From NCBI GenBank assembly GCA_030295235.1, contig AP026179.1:62001-126000 (forward strand): DNA of 64,000 nucleotides, written 5' to 3'. The translations under genes and the position numbers were made by a program. The notes below the pieces were generated by a model. That model searched no databases and was not told where the DNA came from. It worked only from the letters and a program-made list of their open reading frames with translations. Of the stretch, positions 21,838-32,302 are shown in pieces (the first letter of the stretch is position 1; each line of letters begins with the position of its first letter). The DNA comes from Fistulifera solaris (Eukaryota; Bacillariophyta; Bacillariophyceae; Naviculales; Stauroneidaceae).

Positions 21838-22938
21838 ATGATGATCCGCAACATTCTTAACGATGTTAAACACGAACACCGCGCGGGTGATCGCGACGGA
21901 GACTCGCACAGCAGCGTAAGCGGGGAACGCAACCCCAACATGAAGAAGAAGCGCATTACTGCTGACAGCTTTGCCTCTATTCTTTCTGAAGTTATAGAAA
22001 CACCCGGTTACGACGACGCTATCTACTGGAGTGAAGACGGTAAAAGTTTTCGCGTCATTCCCAAGACATTCACCGAAAAGGTTCTGGATCGGCACATGAA
22101 AGGAACTAAGTTCTCCAGTTTCTTTCGTCGCTTGATTCGATGGGGATTTGAACGTGTGGTACTTGATGAATTTCCGATGAACGCGTTTGTCTTTCGACAC
22201 GAAATGTTTCAGCGTGGTCAAGCCTCACTTCTCCGTACGCTTTCTCCGTACCACGTCTCGCGTGGCAAACGCAGCAACGCAGCTCAGCAATCGGGTGGAA
22301 AGGCCAAGATGGCAACCATTAAGAACAGTGAGACGACTACTCGTGACACCAAAGCTTCCGATAAAGTCAGTGCAGTATCGGACGAATCGTCTCGTGAAAG
22401 CATGGTGAATCAGGTCTTGTTCCGTGCGCAAGGGTTGTTAACTTCGTCCTCTTTGGCAATACCCCCGCAATTACCATGCGCGGATACTGTAGCCACGTTG
22501 GAATTGCTTCGTCGACAACAGCAACAGCAACAGCATCAGCAAGATCTTCTTTTGTTGTCGCAATTGACGAACAATCTCCATAGCAGTGCTGGTATCGGAC
22601 TCGAACGAAACATTTCAACGTCACTCCTTCCTTCCTCTTCCTCTTTGTTGACTGGCTCTCGATTCGCCCAACGGAATACCGCTATCGATTCGCTTGCCTG
22701 CGAAATGCAACTTCGGGATTTGTTGTGCTCGAGGGCCCGTTTGTCACAAGAACCTTCACTGTCGTTCGCCCACGGCCACAACCTCCCCGAAAGCCTCGCC
22801 CCCGGGGAAGCCGAACGTCTCACCTTGCTTTCCATGTTGTTACAACAATCCCCAGAACGCGCCTTGGAATCATCATCACCGGAACCTTACGATAAATTGT
22901 TTCGCTGGATGAATTTGATGAATCGGTTGCAAGAATGA
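21838..22938 (+). CDS. heat shock factor (HSF)-type transcription factor
   Basis: A 366-residue single exon, starting at the ATG pair 21838/21841. The HSF DNA-binding domain covers about residues 43-145: ITADSFASILSEVIE, the IYWSEDGKSFRVI wing, the recognition segment KFSSFFRRLIRWGFER (HSF consensus is SF-VRQLN-YGF), then NAFVFRHEMFQRG. The Asp/Trp pattern (YWSEDGKSF) and FRHE end are typical. A Ser/Lys-rich linker and a Gln-rich segment (RRQQQQQQHQQ) follow, probably the activation and oligomer region, though no clear heptad-repeat HR-A/B is seen. Diatoms are known to have many HSF genes, mostly not specific to heat. Expected to be nuclear. Confidence 0.95.
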   Translation: MMIRNILNDVKHEHRAGDRDGDSHSSVSGERNPNMKKKRITADSFASILSEVIETPGYDDAIYWSEDGKSFRVIPKTFTEKVLDRHMKGTKFSSFFRRLIRWGFERVVLDEFPMNAFVFRHEMFQRGQASLLRTLSPYHVSRGKRSNAAQQSGGKAKMATIKNSETTTRDTKASDKVSAVSDESSRESMVNQVLFRAQGLLTSSSLAIPPQLPCADTVATLELLRRQQQQQQHQQDLLLLSQLTNNLHSSAGIGLERNISTSLLPSSSSLLTGSRFAQRNTAIDSLACEMQLRDLLCSRARLSQEPSLSFAHGHNLPESLAPGEAERLTLLSMLLQQSPERALESSSPEPYDKLFRWMNLMNRLQE

Positions 22939-23320
22939 CCGAACGAAGTGACTTTTGTTTATATTAATTTTGAAAAAATTCCATCCAAACGAATATCTTG
23001 TTATTATTTAGAGTCTTGAAGCAAAAAGTCTATATCTCTACATAAATGCATGTCCTGCGCTGATGAATTCCGTTGAATTAAGATCATCCTCCTTGTCGTA
23101 CGAATATCGTAATTATTGCACTCTACCGGTACAAGTTCCTGGTCTGTGTGGTAACCTTAGACAGCCATCCACGACGTACCGGTACAGAACACGTATCATT
23201 GACCACAAAACCGAACATGAGAAGAATAATTGAGAATTGAGATGGATCCTATAGTTTTTCTATAATAATAATAATCATCTAAAACGAAACGATTGTTATT
23301 AATTGCTCTTATCTTTCAGT
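22939..23320. other. intergenic before guanine deaminase
   Basis: AT-rich, no gene. Two palindromes: TACCGGTA at 23124-23131 and GTACCGGTAC at 23176-23185. TTATCTTTCAG at 23309-23319 has the form of a splice acceptor directly before the ATG at 23321, so a 5' UTR intron is possible. Confidence 0.5.
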
Positions 23321-24807
23321 ATGTCTACGAATCATCATGAACATAAACATCATTTGAAAATAGATGACGAATGGAAGATTGTGCGTGCAATTGTGGGGAA
23401 TTTCGTCCATTGCACAAGGCATCCTTTGCGGTTGACGAGAGCCCTACCAGTATTATCCACAACGACCGAGAAGACGTTGTCTTTCTAGCGCCCTTTCTTC
23501 CGTTGCACCTCAATCATATACTCGCGGTCTGCGAGGAAGGTAAAATTCGATATTTCGGTCCTTTTACACCATTCGCATGGCTAAAGACCGTCGAAATTGT
23601 GACATTACCACCTTATGCCTTTTGTTGCCCAGGGTTTATTGATTTGCATCATCATGCCCCGCAATATGCGTACGCCGGAACGGCAACCGATCGACTACTC
23701 ACGGGACCCGGGGGATGGTTGGAAGAATACGCCTTTCCGGCAGAACGATCGTTGCGAGACAATCCTGAACAGACCCGACATTTGTTTCAAAAGGTCGTAC
23801 AAGCGACCTTGCAACGGGGCACGACCTCGGTGGTGTATTTTGGGACTTTGGATGTCGTGCCCTGTCAGCAATTGGTCGATGCTGTGTTACAATATGGACA
23901 ACGGGCGTGGGTGGGCAAAGTGTGTATGGATCGGAATGCTCCGGCCGATTATTGTCAACCCACGCAACAGAATTTAACAGAAACGCAGCAACTTGTGCAA
24001 TACATCTATGAAACAGCAGGGAAGCGAAGTACGAGTCCGCGACTACCGCTGGTATTTCCCCTCATCACACCACGCTTTATACCCACCTGTACACCGGAAC
24101 TATTGTCGGCACTGGGGGATTATGCTCGCAGCGAAGATTTGCACATTACGACCCATATTTCCGAATCGATCGATGAAGTGCAATGGAGTCAAGCCTTGGA
24201 AGGTGGAGCGGAGGATGCCACGATTCTACATCAGCACGGATTGTTGACACGCCAAAGTATTCTAGCGCACGGTGTGTGGCTGTCGGATACGGCCGCACAA
24301 CTCTTGCGCGAAACCCAAAGTGCGATAGCCCATTGTCCTTTGTCCAATTTCTTCTTTGCCAATCAATCATTGCCGTGTCGGAAACTCTTGGAGCAGGGAA
24401 ATCTCGTGGGTTTGGGTACCGATATTGCTGGTGGATACAATCCAAGTATGCTGAGTGCTTGTCGCTGTGCGGTGATTGCTTCCCGCACATTGGACCATCA
24501 GCGGCAATCACTCACCAATCAACACGAGCAAAGCAGCAGCGCATCATCAACTTTATTGGATTATCGTCATGCGTTCTATATGGCCACACTTGGTGGAGCT
24601 TACGCTTTGAATATGCAGAATCATTTGGGAAATTTTGAAATTGGCAAGGACTTCGATGCGGTAGTCCTTACGGTACAATCCAACATTTTTGTGTGCCCAC
24701 GTCGAGATACGATGGCCGACATCTTTCAAAAGTTGTGCAATTTAGCCGATGATCGCAACGTTTCGCATGTTTTCGTGGCAGGGAAACAAGTGATTGGGTC
24801 GTCTTGA
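23321..24807 (+). CDS. guanine deaminase
   Basis: About 495 residues, amidohydrolase superfamily. Metal-site and substrate motifs occur in order: GFIDLHHHAPQY, VGKVCMDRNAPADY (the MDRN-P element typical of guanine deaminase), THISES, LAHGVWL, then GLGTDIAGGYNPSML with the catalytic Asp. It converts guanine to xanthine and ammonia, feeding purine salvage or nitrogen release. I start at ATG 23321 because IVRAIVGNFVHCTRHP resembles the usual N-terminal strand of the family. That frame joins the main one at TTT 23425-23427, where one more T would be needed. The ATG at 23371 in the main frame is the alternative start (478 residues). No introns inside the coding region. Confidence 0.93.
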
Positions 24808-24883
24808 AATGGTGGACTATCTTAGAATAAAAATGTTGGAATAAAAATGTTTTAACTGAATAAATAGTACGGAGTAATAAAAA

Positions 24884-26095
24884 TTACATTTTCGGAACAA
24901 ACATCAAACGACCATTTTGTTCGGTCACGCCCACGGAACGAGCTCCCGTCGCCCAATACTCTTTGCCACTGCCCGCCAACGATTTGCGATCCGAGATGGA
25001 ATGCTCCATCTGTTCCCGAATATACGTCGGTACGTGCTCGCAGGCTTGACTGGTATGGACGGACGCCATATTTTGCGCCATTTGGTAGATACAACTCAAT
25101 TTGGACGGATAGTACATGGCCCCACGAGCCCGACGTTTGATGGGAATGTGTTTGCAATGGCGGCAACGGATCCCGACTTGTCCCGGTTCAATTTTCTTGT
25201 TCCGACCTTGAATGGTTTGTTCAACATCCATGGGACTGGCGGCAAAGAATTCAATTTGCTGTCGTACTAAACATTGATACGCCGATAAGGTGGCTTCGTC
25301 ACACGGCAAGTAGAGGGGTATTCCAGACAAGCGCGGATCATCGGATGATGGTGCGTGGTGAGACGGTAAAATCGTTTCGGGTTTCATGTAAGAGGTCGAA
25401 ACGCCCGTGTTGTACATGCAAGGATCACTGGGATAATACGGTGGATAATAATTGTATTCGGGTGGCGGAGGGTAGGAATAGTTGTAATAGGCAGCAGGAG
25501 GAATCGGCGGCGAGTGATGGTGATGATAGGCGACATTCTCTGGATAGGAATAGTGCTGTTGAACCGGTGCAACGTACGGTTGTTCTCGGTACGGCGTATA
25601 ATCAACATAGGGTGGTTGTCGGCTGGTATATTGGTGATGATGATGATAATGCGTATGATGAGACTGCGGATAGACGGCAGCGTAGTCTGGACTGTTTTGA
25701 TCGGGATAACTGTACATATCTGGTGGACTTCTCGTATTGAATGATTGCAATGGCGGTTGTTGTTGTTGTTGTTGTTGTTGCGTGAGAGTGGCGTGTCGAT
25801 GGGAGTCTCGCGACGAGGAGGAATAGGCAACGGAAGGATCCAAGTTTGGTGGCGCAGGACCTTGAGCAACGGAAAGAGTGGGCTCGGCAGGAACCGGTGT
25901 AGAAACTTGCGAAGAGAACCATTCGTAGGATTTGCTAGATTCCAAACTTGATTTACTCAAAATAACTGTATCATCGCGAGGACTTTCTTCGGCTGGAGAT
26001 TGGCTATCGTGACAGGATACTACCGGGGATCGCTTCTTTGCTCCTAGTTCTTCCTTTTCTCGCTCTTCTCGATCGCGTTTCCTGGTTGATGACAT
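24884..26095 (-). CDS. unknown protein: Tyr/Pro/His/Gln-rich N-terminus plus C-terminal CRHC module
   Basis: A 403-residue intact ORF from ATG 26095 (MSSTRKRDREERE); an ATG at 26131 would add 12 residues. The first 260 residues are disordered: a charged start, Ser-rich stretch, poly-Gln, then Tyr/Pro/His-rich sequence (YNYYPPYYPSDP). The C-terminal 140 residues form a compact module: LPCDEATLSAYQCLVRQQ, IEFFAAS, VGIRCRHCKHIP, RARGAMYYPSKLSCIYQMAQ, then a His and a Cys (ASVHTSQACEHVP), and KEYWATGARSVGV. The spaced Cys/His set suggests a zinc-binding fold. I recall similar modules in several diatom proteins but know no assigned function. Possibly nuclear, from the basic N-terminus. Confidence 0.8.
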   Translation of the reverse strand: MSSTRKRDREEREKEELGAKKRSPVVSCHDSQSPAEESPRDDTVILSKSSLESSKSYEWFSSQVSTPVPAEPTLSVAQGPAPPNLDPSVAYSSSSRDSHRHATLTQQQQQQQQPPLQSFNTRSPPDMYSYPDQNSPDYAAVYPQSHHTHYHHHHQYTSRQPPYVDYTPYREQPYVAPVQQHYSYPENVAYHHHHSPPIPPAAYYNYSYPPPPEYNYYPPYYPSDPCMYNTGVSTSYMKPETILPSHHAPSSDDPRLSGIPLYLPCDEATLSAYQCLVRQQIEFFAASPMDVEQTIQGRNKKIEPGQVGIRCRHCKHIPIKRRARGAMYYPSKLSCIYQMAQNMASVHTSQACEHVPTYIREQMEHSISDRKSLAGSGKEYWATGARSVGVTEQNGRLMFVPKM

Positions 26096-27089
26096 GTTTC
26101 TGCGTTGATGGAGGAATGGCAACAAGAGCATTATGGTGTTTCGAGTCGTCTCAATCGACTTGTTCGGTGCAGTGAAGGATGTCCGTTTGATATTCTACTT
26201 CTTCTTTTCTTTTTCTTTTTTTTGAAAGCAGTCCAGGATGGTAGGGGCAACCTTCCAATGCAGCTGTCAGCTAAACGAATTCAAATCGCCAATGAATAAT
26301 TAGACGTATTGACTATACCAGTACAACAGAAATAATGAACGAAATCGAATCAATAAATAACAAGTAATAATGAACATAGGTTGCTACTCGCATCGTTCGG
26401 AGTGGCGTATGTTTTCTGCAAAATCGAAAAGATGGGGACGCACAGCGCACACTGGATCGATGTTGATGCGTCTTCCATTTATGTACTTCACGACTCAGTC
26501 TCCAAGCGCGCCGGCTTCAACGTTAAATGCTGTTATCACACGAATGAACAGTCCTAGATTGCACATTCGTCCATAAAGTAAGGCGCAATGGAACCATCGC
26601 CGTATCCGTGTCCGACGGATCATCCCTTCCACGTGCCAAACTGTTGAGGGTCGGTGTCCTTTTGCTTCTTCACCGTTATTCAAAAGTCCCAAGTACTGGT
26701 ACCGGTACTTTAGGCCGGGCAATGCCGAGTGGTGTCGTTACTCGTTACTCCGCACACACTTCGACACTCGACACTCGACACTGGGTCATTGGCACTTTCT
26801 TTGGAAAGAAAAAGAATTCCAGTCGTGTCTACCGGTACCATTAACCATTAACCAGTATAAAGCTGCGCTGTATTCCTCATTCATGATTCATATCAATCAC
26901 GACTCTGCCTGCCTGTCCGTCGACAACGGAGTGCCGACCACGCAATCTTGTTTCGATAAAATAAATAAGTAGTGACTTTTTCCCCATTCCTCTCAATCAA
27001 TCCTTCCTTTCACTTTATTGGACGACGATATTTACTACATACCAAGTCCTTCTGATATTTTTCATTACTCGATCACTCGTCTACCAAAT
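26096..27089. promoter_or_regulatory. divergent spacer before DPH1
   Basis: About 1 kb between divergent starts. It contains a TTCTTTTC pyrimidine tract (about 26200-26224), a near-perfect GGTACC-centred palindrome at 26691-26710, a tandem GACACTC run at about 26762-26780, TACTCCGCA at 26746 and ACCGGTACC at 26831-26839. No gene supported. Confidence 0.5.
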
Positions 27090-27161
27090 ATGAACACTAC
27101 CGAAGAATCATCATTCCGTCCGAAACGCATCATTCGACGGCGAAGACGCACCGATAATAGC

Positions 27162-27199
<38 letters not shown>

Positions 27200-28346
27200 A
27201 GATCCGCTTCTCTTGCACAAAGTTCTCCAGGAATCCCATCTACCCGCCGCATATTCGTTTGAAATCCCCAAAACCGTGCAACGCATTCAAGAATTGTCGG
27301 CGCAACAAGTGGCGTTACAAATGCCCGAAGGACTCTTGTTGTATGCGACCGTCCTCGCGGATGTGCTCTTGCGATTGGCGCCCTGTTTACAACAAGTTTC
27401 GATTTTGGGAGATGTTACATACGGAGCTTGTTGTGTCGATGATTTGGGGGCCCATGCATTGGGTGCGGATCTTTTGGTGCATTATGGACATTCGTGTTTG
27501 GTGCCGTTGCAGCATACGGTGATTCCGTGTCTTTATGTCTTTGTCGAAATTCAAATTGATACGGAACATCTCGTGGCGTGTTTAAATGCTACCTTGGGTG
27601 ACCTACACAAAAATAATATCGATTTGTACTTGTTAGGAACTGTACAATTTCGACATGCTCTCGTGACGGCACAACAAATGTTGATGGAACAGGGATATAC
27701 GAACGTCTCTATTCCACAAGCGAAACCACTTTCACCTGGTGAAGTACTGGGCTGCACCAGTCCGCAGTTATCTTCAGAAAAGCCCATTGTTTGTTTTGTC
27801 GCCGACGGTCGTTTTCATTTAGAGGCAACACTGATCTCGAATCCTCATTGTCAAGCGTATCGGTACGATCCGTATTCCAAAGTATTGACGGAAGAATCGT
27901 ATCAACATGACGAAATGAAGTGTATGCGCAAAGTTGCCATTGAAAAAGCGGCGTCCGCTCACGTTTTTGGCATTCTAATGGGGACTTTGGGTCGTCAAGG
28001 CAATCCTGCGATTGTGCAGAATTTGCAACAAAAGTTGCGAGCGCATGGTAAGAAATCGTTCCTCATGCTCATTTCGGAAATTACGCCGGCCAAATTACGA
28101 CTATTGCCGAATGTGGATGCGTGGGTGCAAGTGGCGTGTCCTCGCTTGTCTGTGGATTGGGGCCATTTGCTTTCGGACAAACCCGTTTTGAATCCGTATG
28201 AATTGAACGTTTGTTTGGAAGAAGCGCCGTGGCGAGACGTGTATCCCATGGACTTTTATGCCAATCAAGGTGGAACATGGACCAATTATCACGAACAAAA
28301 TAAGGCTCGACAATATGATTGCTCATCGAAAAAGTGCACTTGTTAA
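27090..28346 (+). CDS. DPH1: diphthamide biosynthesis protein 1 (DPH1)
   Basis: A 418-residue single exon from ATG 27090. It is the 3-amino-3-carboxypropyl transferase subunit for the first step of diphthamide synthesis on eEF2; in eukaryotes it works with DPH2 using a 4Fe-4S cluster and SAM. Motifs seen: QVALQMPEGLLLYA, LGDVTYGACCVDD (first cluster Cys), DLLVHYGHSCLVP, the LGCTSP Cys, ILMGTLGRQGNP, and ACPRLSVDWG (third Cys), ending with PMDFYANQGGTWTNYHE, the usual DPH1 tail. The N-terminus has an expanded poly-Thr run from an (ACG)n tract at about 27161-27196. The three Cys and tail favour DPH1 over DPH2. Confidence 0.95.
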
Positions 28347-29516
28347 ACATGTAAGTGGTCTTGACTAATGAAGTTCTTGCGTAAAACTCATTTGGAGTGA
28401 AATTTTTTCATTCATGGTTCATTCCTTCCAAATTTGCGCGACAGTACGCCATTGACCGTTCACTTTCTCTTGTACGAACATTGTACCACCGTATGAGAAC
28501 ATTCAAGTGTCATTACATTCACCTAATCTCACCAACTGCAGTTTCCGGAAAGTACAGATTCTCCGTTTTGACAGGTGTTAAAGCATCATTCGATTGCTAT
28601 GGTGCTCAATAGGTTCATCAAGCGACTGATGCACAGCACTTCTATTTTTGGCTCTTGTCGAAAAATTGCTTTTGCTTGCAGAGTCGTACCTCACTCACGT
28701 AAAGCTTCGCGAGAAACCGTCCATCACCGCTTCGCCTCTCATGTGCGCTATATCTTTCACCCGCCAATCATGCTTGGATTGTTTCCGCTGAACAAGTCAT
28801 TTTGAGAGTAGTTCATTTTATTTGGAAACACGCGGCAAGAAAGATTTTTGCCAAAGAGGGAAGCTTTGCAATTGCAATTGTGGGAGTCGGCTTTGACTGC
28901 TGTGAGCAGAAGTATATTGGGTCGCGAAAACCGTATTATTACTAGAACACGCCAGTCACATAATGCGTCCCGAATGACGGCTTGCCAAGTGCCTTTCACG
29001 CGAAAGCACGTAACACAGTTTTGTATCAATTGGGTTTGACAAGCGTGGTGAGCATTGACAGCACTGCAGCTTTTCAAGCCAAAATTGAACTTATTCCGGC
29101 GAGCTTTTGCCGCCAGGCGTGGACGAGTTGTCATTTCCGATCTGTGCTTGGTCGGAGTTGGTGAAAATGGACATTTTCGATCTTTGTATCCGTGGAGCGA
29201 TGAAGTTATTGACTTATCGGAATCCAATCGCCACTCAGCCATGAGGAAACGTGTCACGCCGTCGGTGGTAAAATCCCTGGGAGAAGAGCATCAGTAATGT
29301 GTCCTTGCTTTTAAAACAATCACGGTTTTCCTGTTGCATTTTCTGTTTGTGGGTAACAGTGTTTAGATCTTTGCTGAACCAAGCGGATCAAAGATGCCGT
29401 CTCGGCGGCGCGCATCATTGGACGACCTTCTAGCTGATTTCATTGTAAAGTGTATAAGAATTCGTTTTCACTGACGCTATTTAAGCTTTTTATGTACTTC
29501 GGCATCTTCACGTTTT
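28347..29516. other. intergenic, DPH1 to 5'-nucleotidase
   Basis: About 1.2 kb between two convergent genes. Open stretches on both strands (for example 28757-29257 minus) lack recognisable composition. Nothing else seen. Confidence 0.45.
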
Positions 29517-31780
29517 CTACAACATAAAAGCCCATGCCGTCGCTCCGGTCAAGCCCATTGTCAACAATCCTCTGAAAGTGAAAGTGGAGGAACTTGTAGG
29601 AACTGTAACTGGACTCTCCACCGGGGCCACGATGGGCATATCGGCTGGCACTTCGACGGGCAAACTAGCTGGGACTTGCGTAGGACTTTCCACAGCAACT
29701 GGAGTTTCGCCGTCGATGGGAGTTTCAGCCGGGGCAGGAGCTCCAGCTGGGGCTTCTACGGGAGACTCGACATCACTGGGAGCACCAGCGATGAAGGACT
29801 GGGTTGAGTACGTTTCGAGAGGCGGATCTTCCAACACTTCCATCTTGGTGGCATATTCAATAAATACTTGGGAATATTCGAGGAACTGGTCTGTCACCAA
29901 ATCCTCCGATATTTCGCCGAATGCCAAGTAGTTGTCTTGTCCGGAAGCGATGAAGGAATTTGTGACTACCGTGTATGTGGCTTCTGGATCTATGGGTTCC
30001 CATGTATCGGAAGCTAGCTTGATGTTGACTTCTAAATTCGACACGAAATTGGGAAAGCCTTGCGTAACATCAACGTCAAAGCGAATCCCTGCAGCATAAG
30101 GGTACGCGCCTGTCGAGATACCGCTCAGTGCACTTGCATTGATGGCTTGATTGAGAACAAGCTCAATTTCGGCGCCCGTCACTTCCAAAGTTACCATGGT
30201 GTTGGCAAAGGGCAACATATTCACCGCATCCACTACTTTAAAGTCGCCAGGGAAAATATCAGTGCGACACCCTCCCGCATTTTGAATAGCAATGTCGGCC
30301 GATGGAACTTGATCCAAAAATGCTTGCGCCACCAAGTTACACGCACCGCCACCTTGCGCAATGGTATCTTCCGCGGTACAAATCTGCGATCGACCATCAC
30401 CGGGGACACGCTCGTAGCAAATACCTGGTTCAGGTACCGTGGCCAGTGTAACATTTCCAAATGCGTCCACTCCGGCCAAATACACTTCCAGAGCAGCTGC
30501 TGTTTCGGGATGAGGATCTACGGCTACGAAAACATTCAAACTCTGGAGATACGCTGTCAGGGAGCTCGTCGAGTCAGAATCAAGAACTGGATTGTAAGTT
30601 GCCGCGTCGAAAGGGAATCGAGGACTTCCCGTACACGATGTCACAACACCGGCATCGTCAAACTCAACGGAAAGAACACCAAGTCCGTGTCCGTATTCCC
30701 ACGCTTGCACAATACACACTTGTCCATTGTCAGTCTCACGCACTTGAGCTGTTGGATAGGGTCCATCCACATCACCCAGCAGTGCCACTTCGGTCGGGTC
30801 CGCCAAAAGACTGTGACTGTGTCCACCCACAATGATATCGACACCATCGATAGTAGCCAAGTCAAAGTCATCCGTCGAAAGACCGTCGGTGTAGCCAATA
30901 TGAGTCAACAAAATAATCTTGTTGATACCCATGCTGGTCAATTCAGCAACGGCTTCTTCGGCAGCCGTTCGTTCCTCCGTCACAACCGTCCCTTCATCCG
31001 GACTGGATGAAGTCATAGTAATGCTCGTTGTAATGGAAATGATTCCAACCTGCTCTTCACCAACTTGATAAATCGTGTAGGGCGCGACGAGACCTTGGAG
31101 TGGTGAATTTGGACCTGGCTGAAGATTGGCAGATAGGACAGGTGTAGGCATTTCGCAAGTCGTATTATCAATGTTTTGCAACTGTCAGGTAGGTAAAAAA
31201 AGAGAACAAGTGCCGAACAAAAAAAAAAAAAAACAGCGTAAGAGAATCAAAAGGGAGTATTTCGAAGAGAGTGAAATCCTCGTGATTCATTCATGTATTA
31301 TTATCATATAGGCAAGCCACACGACAAAAAACTTACATATCCAATAAAGGTAGCCAGCGAAGCATCTCCGTCATCAAATTCATGATTTCCCAGTGTCAAA
31401 GCATCAAAGCAAACATAATTCATCATTTCGGCATCCGCCTTTCCCTTGTATAATGAATAAAACAACGTTCCGGTGATAGCATCTCCCGCGTGCAATTTAA
31501 CTAACCCATCTGCCGTAGAAGCATTCTGCACTTGCTGAATATACGATACCAGACGAGGGAAACCTCCGTACGTCACGACAACACCACCACTTTCGGCTTC
31601 GGCCGGAAGCACCACACCTTCGGGTAATGCAGTAGCATCGATTTCAAACGTTTCTTCCGCCAAATGTGAATGATGATCATTCACGTGCAAGATATCCAAA
31701 GTGAATTGTGCACGAGTCGTCGTCATCATCGGCGGCCTGGCGCAGCCCACGAGTGCTAGAACAGCTACTGAACGGAACAT
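29517..31780 (-). CDS. secreted or anchored 5'-nucleotidase / UshA-like metallophosphatase
   Basis: Exons (minus) 31780-31337 and 31181-29517, joined across a 155-bp GTAAGT...CAG intron in phase 0; 702 residues. An N-terminal signal peptide is present. The calcineurin-like domain carries ILHVNDHHSHL, LHAGDAITGT, LGNHEFDDG and VGGHSHSLL, the dimetal site of the 5'-nucleotidase family. The C-terminal domain has AIQNAGGCR, PFANTMVTLEVTGAE and NSFIASGQDNY, which recognise the nucleotide. A Pro/Thr/Glu/Val stalk (TPVAVESPTQVPAS) leads to a hydrophobic tail (FTFRGLLTMGLTGATAW), as in GPI-anchored ectonucleotidases. It would release phosphate and nucleoside from extracellular nucleotides. It lies just downstream of a DGDG synthase on the same strand. 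Confidence 0.93.
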
Positions 31781-32302
31781 TATTCGTATTGGTTGTTGTT
31801 GTTCAATCCGTTGCCGACTTTAATTATATAATTTCAATGAAGATCTCTCACGGAAGATGTTGTCGTTCGAGAAAAAAAAGTGAAATCAAAACGATACACC
31901 AATCGATTGGATTTTTTCCTTCATTTTTTGGGGGGTTTTTCGGAATGCGTTCGGAAGATTCATCACACGTGCTGATGAACGACGATTCACATGGAATTGA
32001 CTGTACCTTGTACTTTGTATTATTTATCAGGATAAGCTAAAAGTAAAATGAACCGAAGATTCATTCGTCTCGCTAGATTCCTCTTCCTTCATTATTATTT
32101 TTCGTTCATTCGTTTTACTTTGTATCGTATAAAATCGAGTCGCGATCGTGATTGAAAAAGCGACTGGATGTTTTTTATGGATCTACAAGTAGATACAGAC
32201 CGAATAATCCTATACAACCTGTCAAGTGATTGATACGGTAGCGCTCAAATACCATATTTTAAAATGATAATAGCTAACTTCATTGACTATAACACCTTTG
32301 TT
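31781..32302. promoter_or_regulatory. spacer upstream of 5'-nucleotidase
   Basis: Between the 5'-nucleotidase start and the end of the DGDG synthase. AT-rich with T and A runs, no gene. Presumably the nucleotidase promoter. Confidence 0.4.

Noticed and set aside
28757-29257. 166-codon minus-strand ORF between DPH1 and the 5'-nucleotidase
   Set aside because: Cys/Arg/Ser-rich with no domain; competing ORFs on the other strand are equally open.
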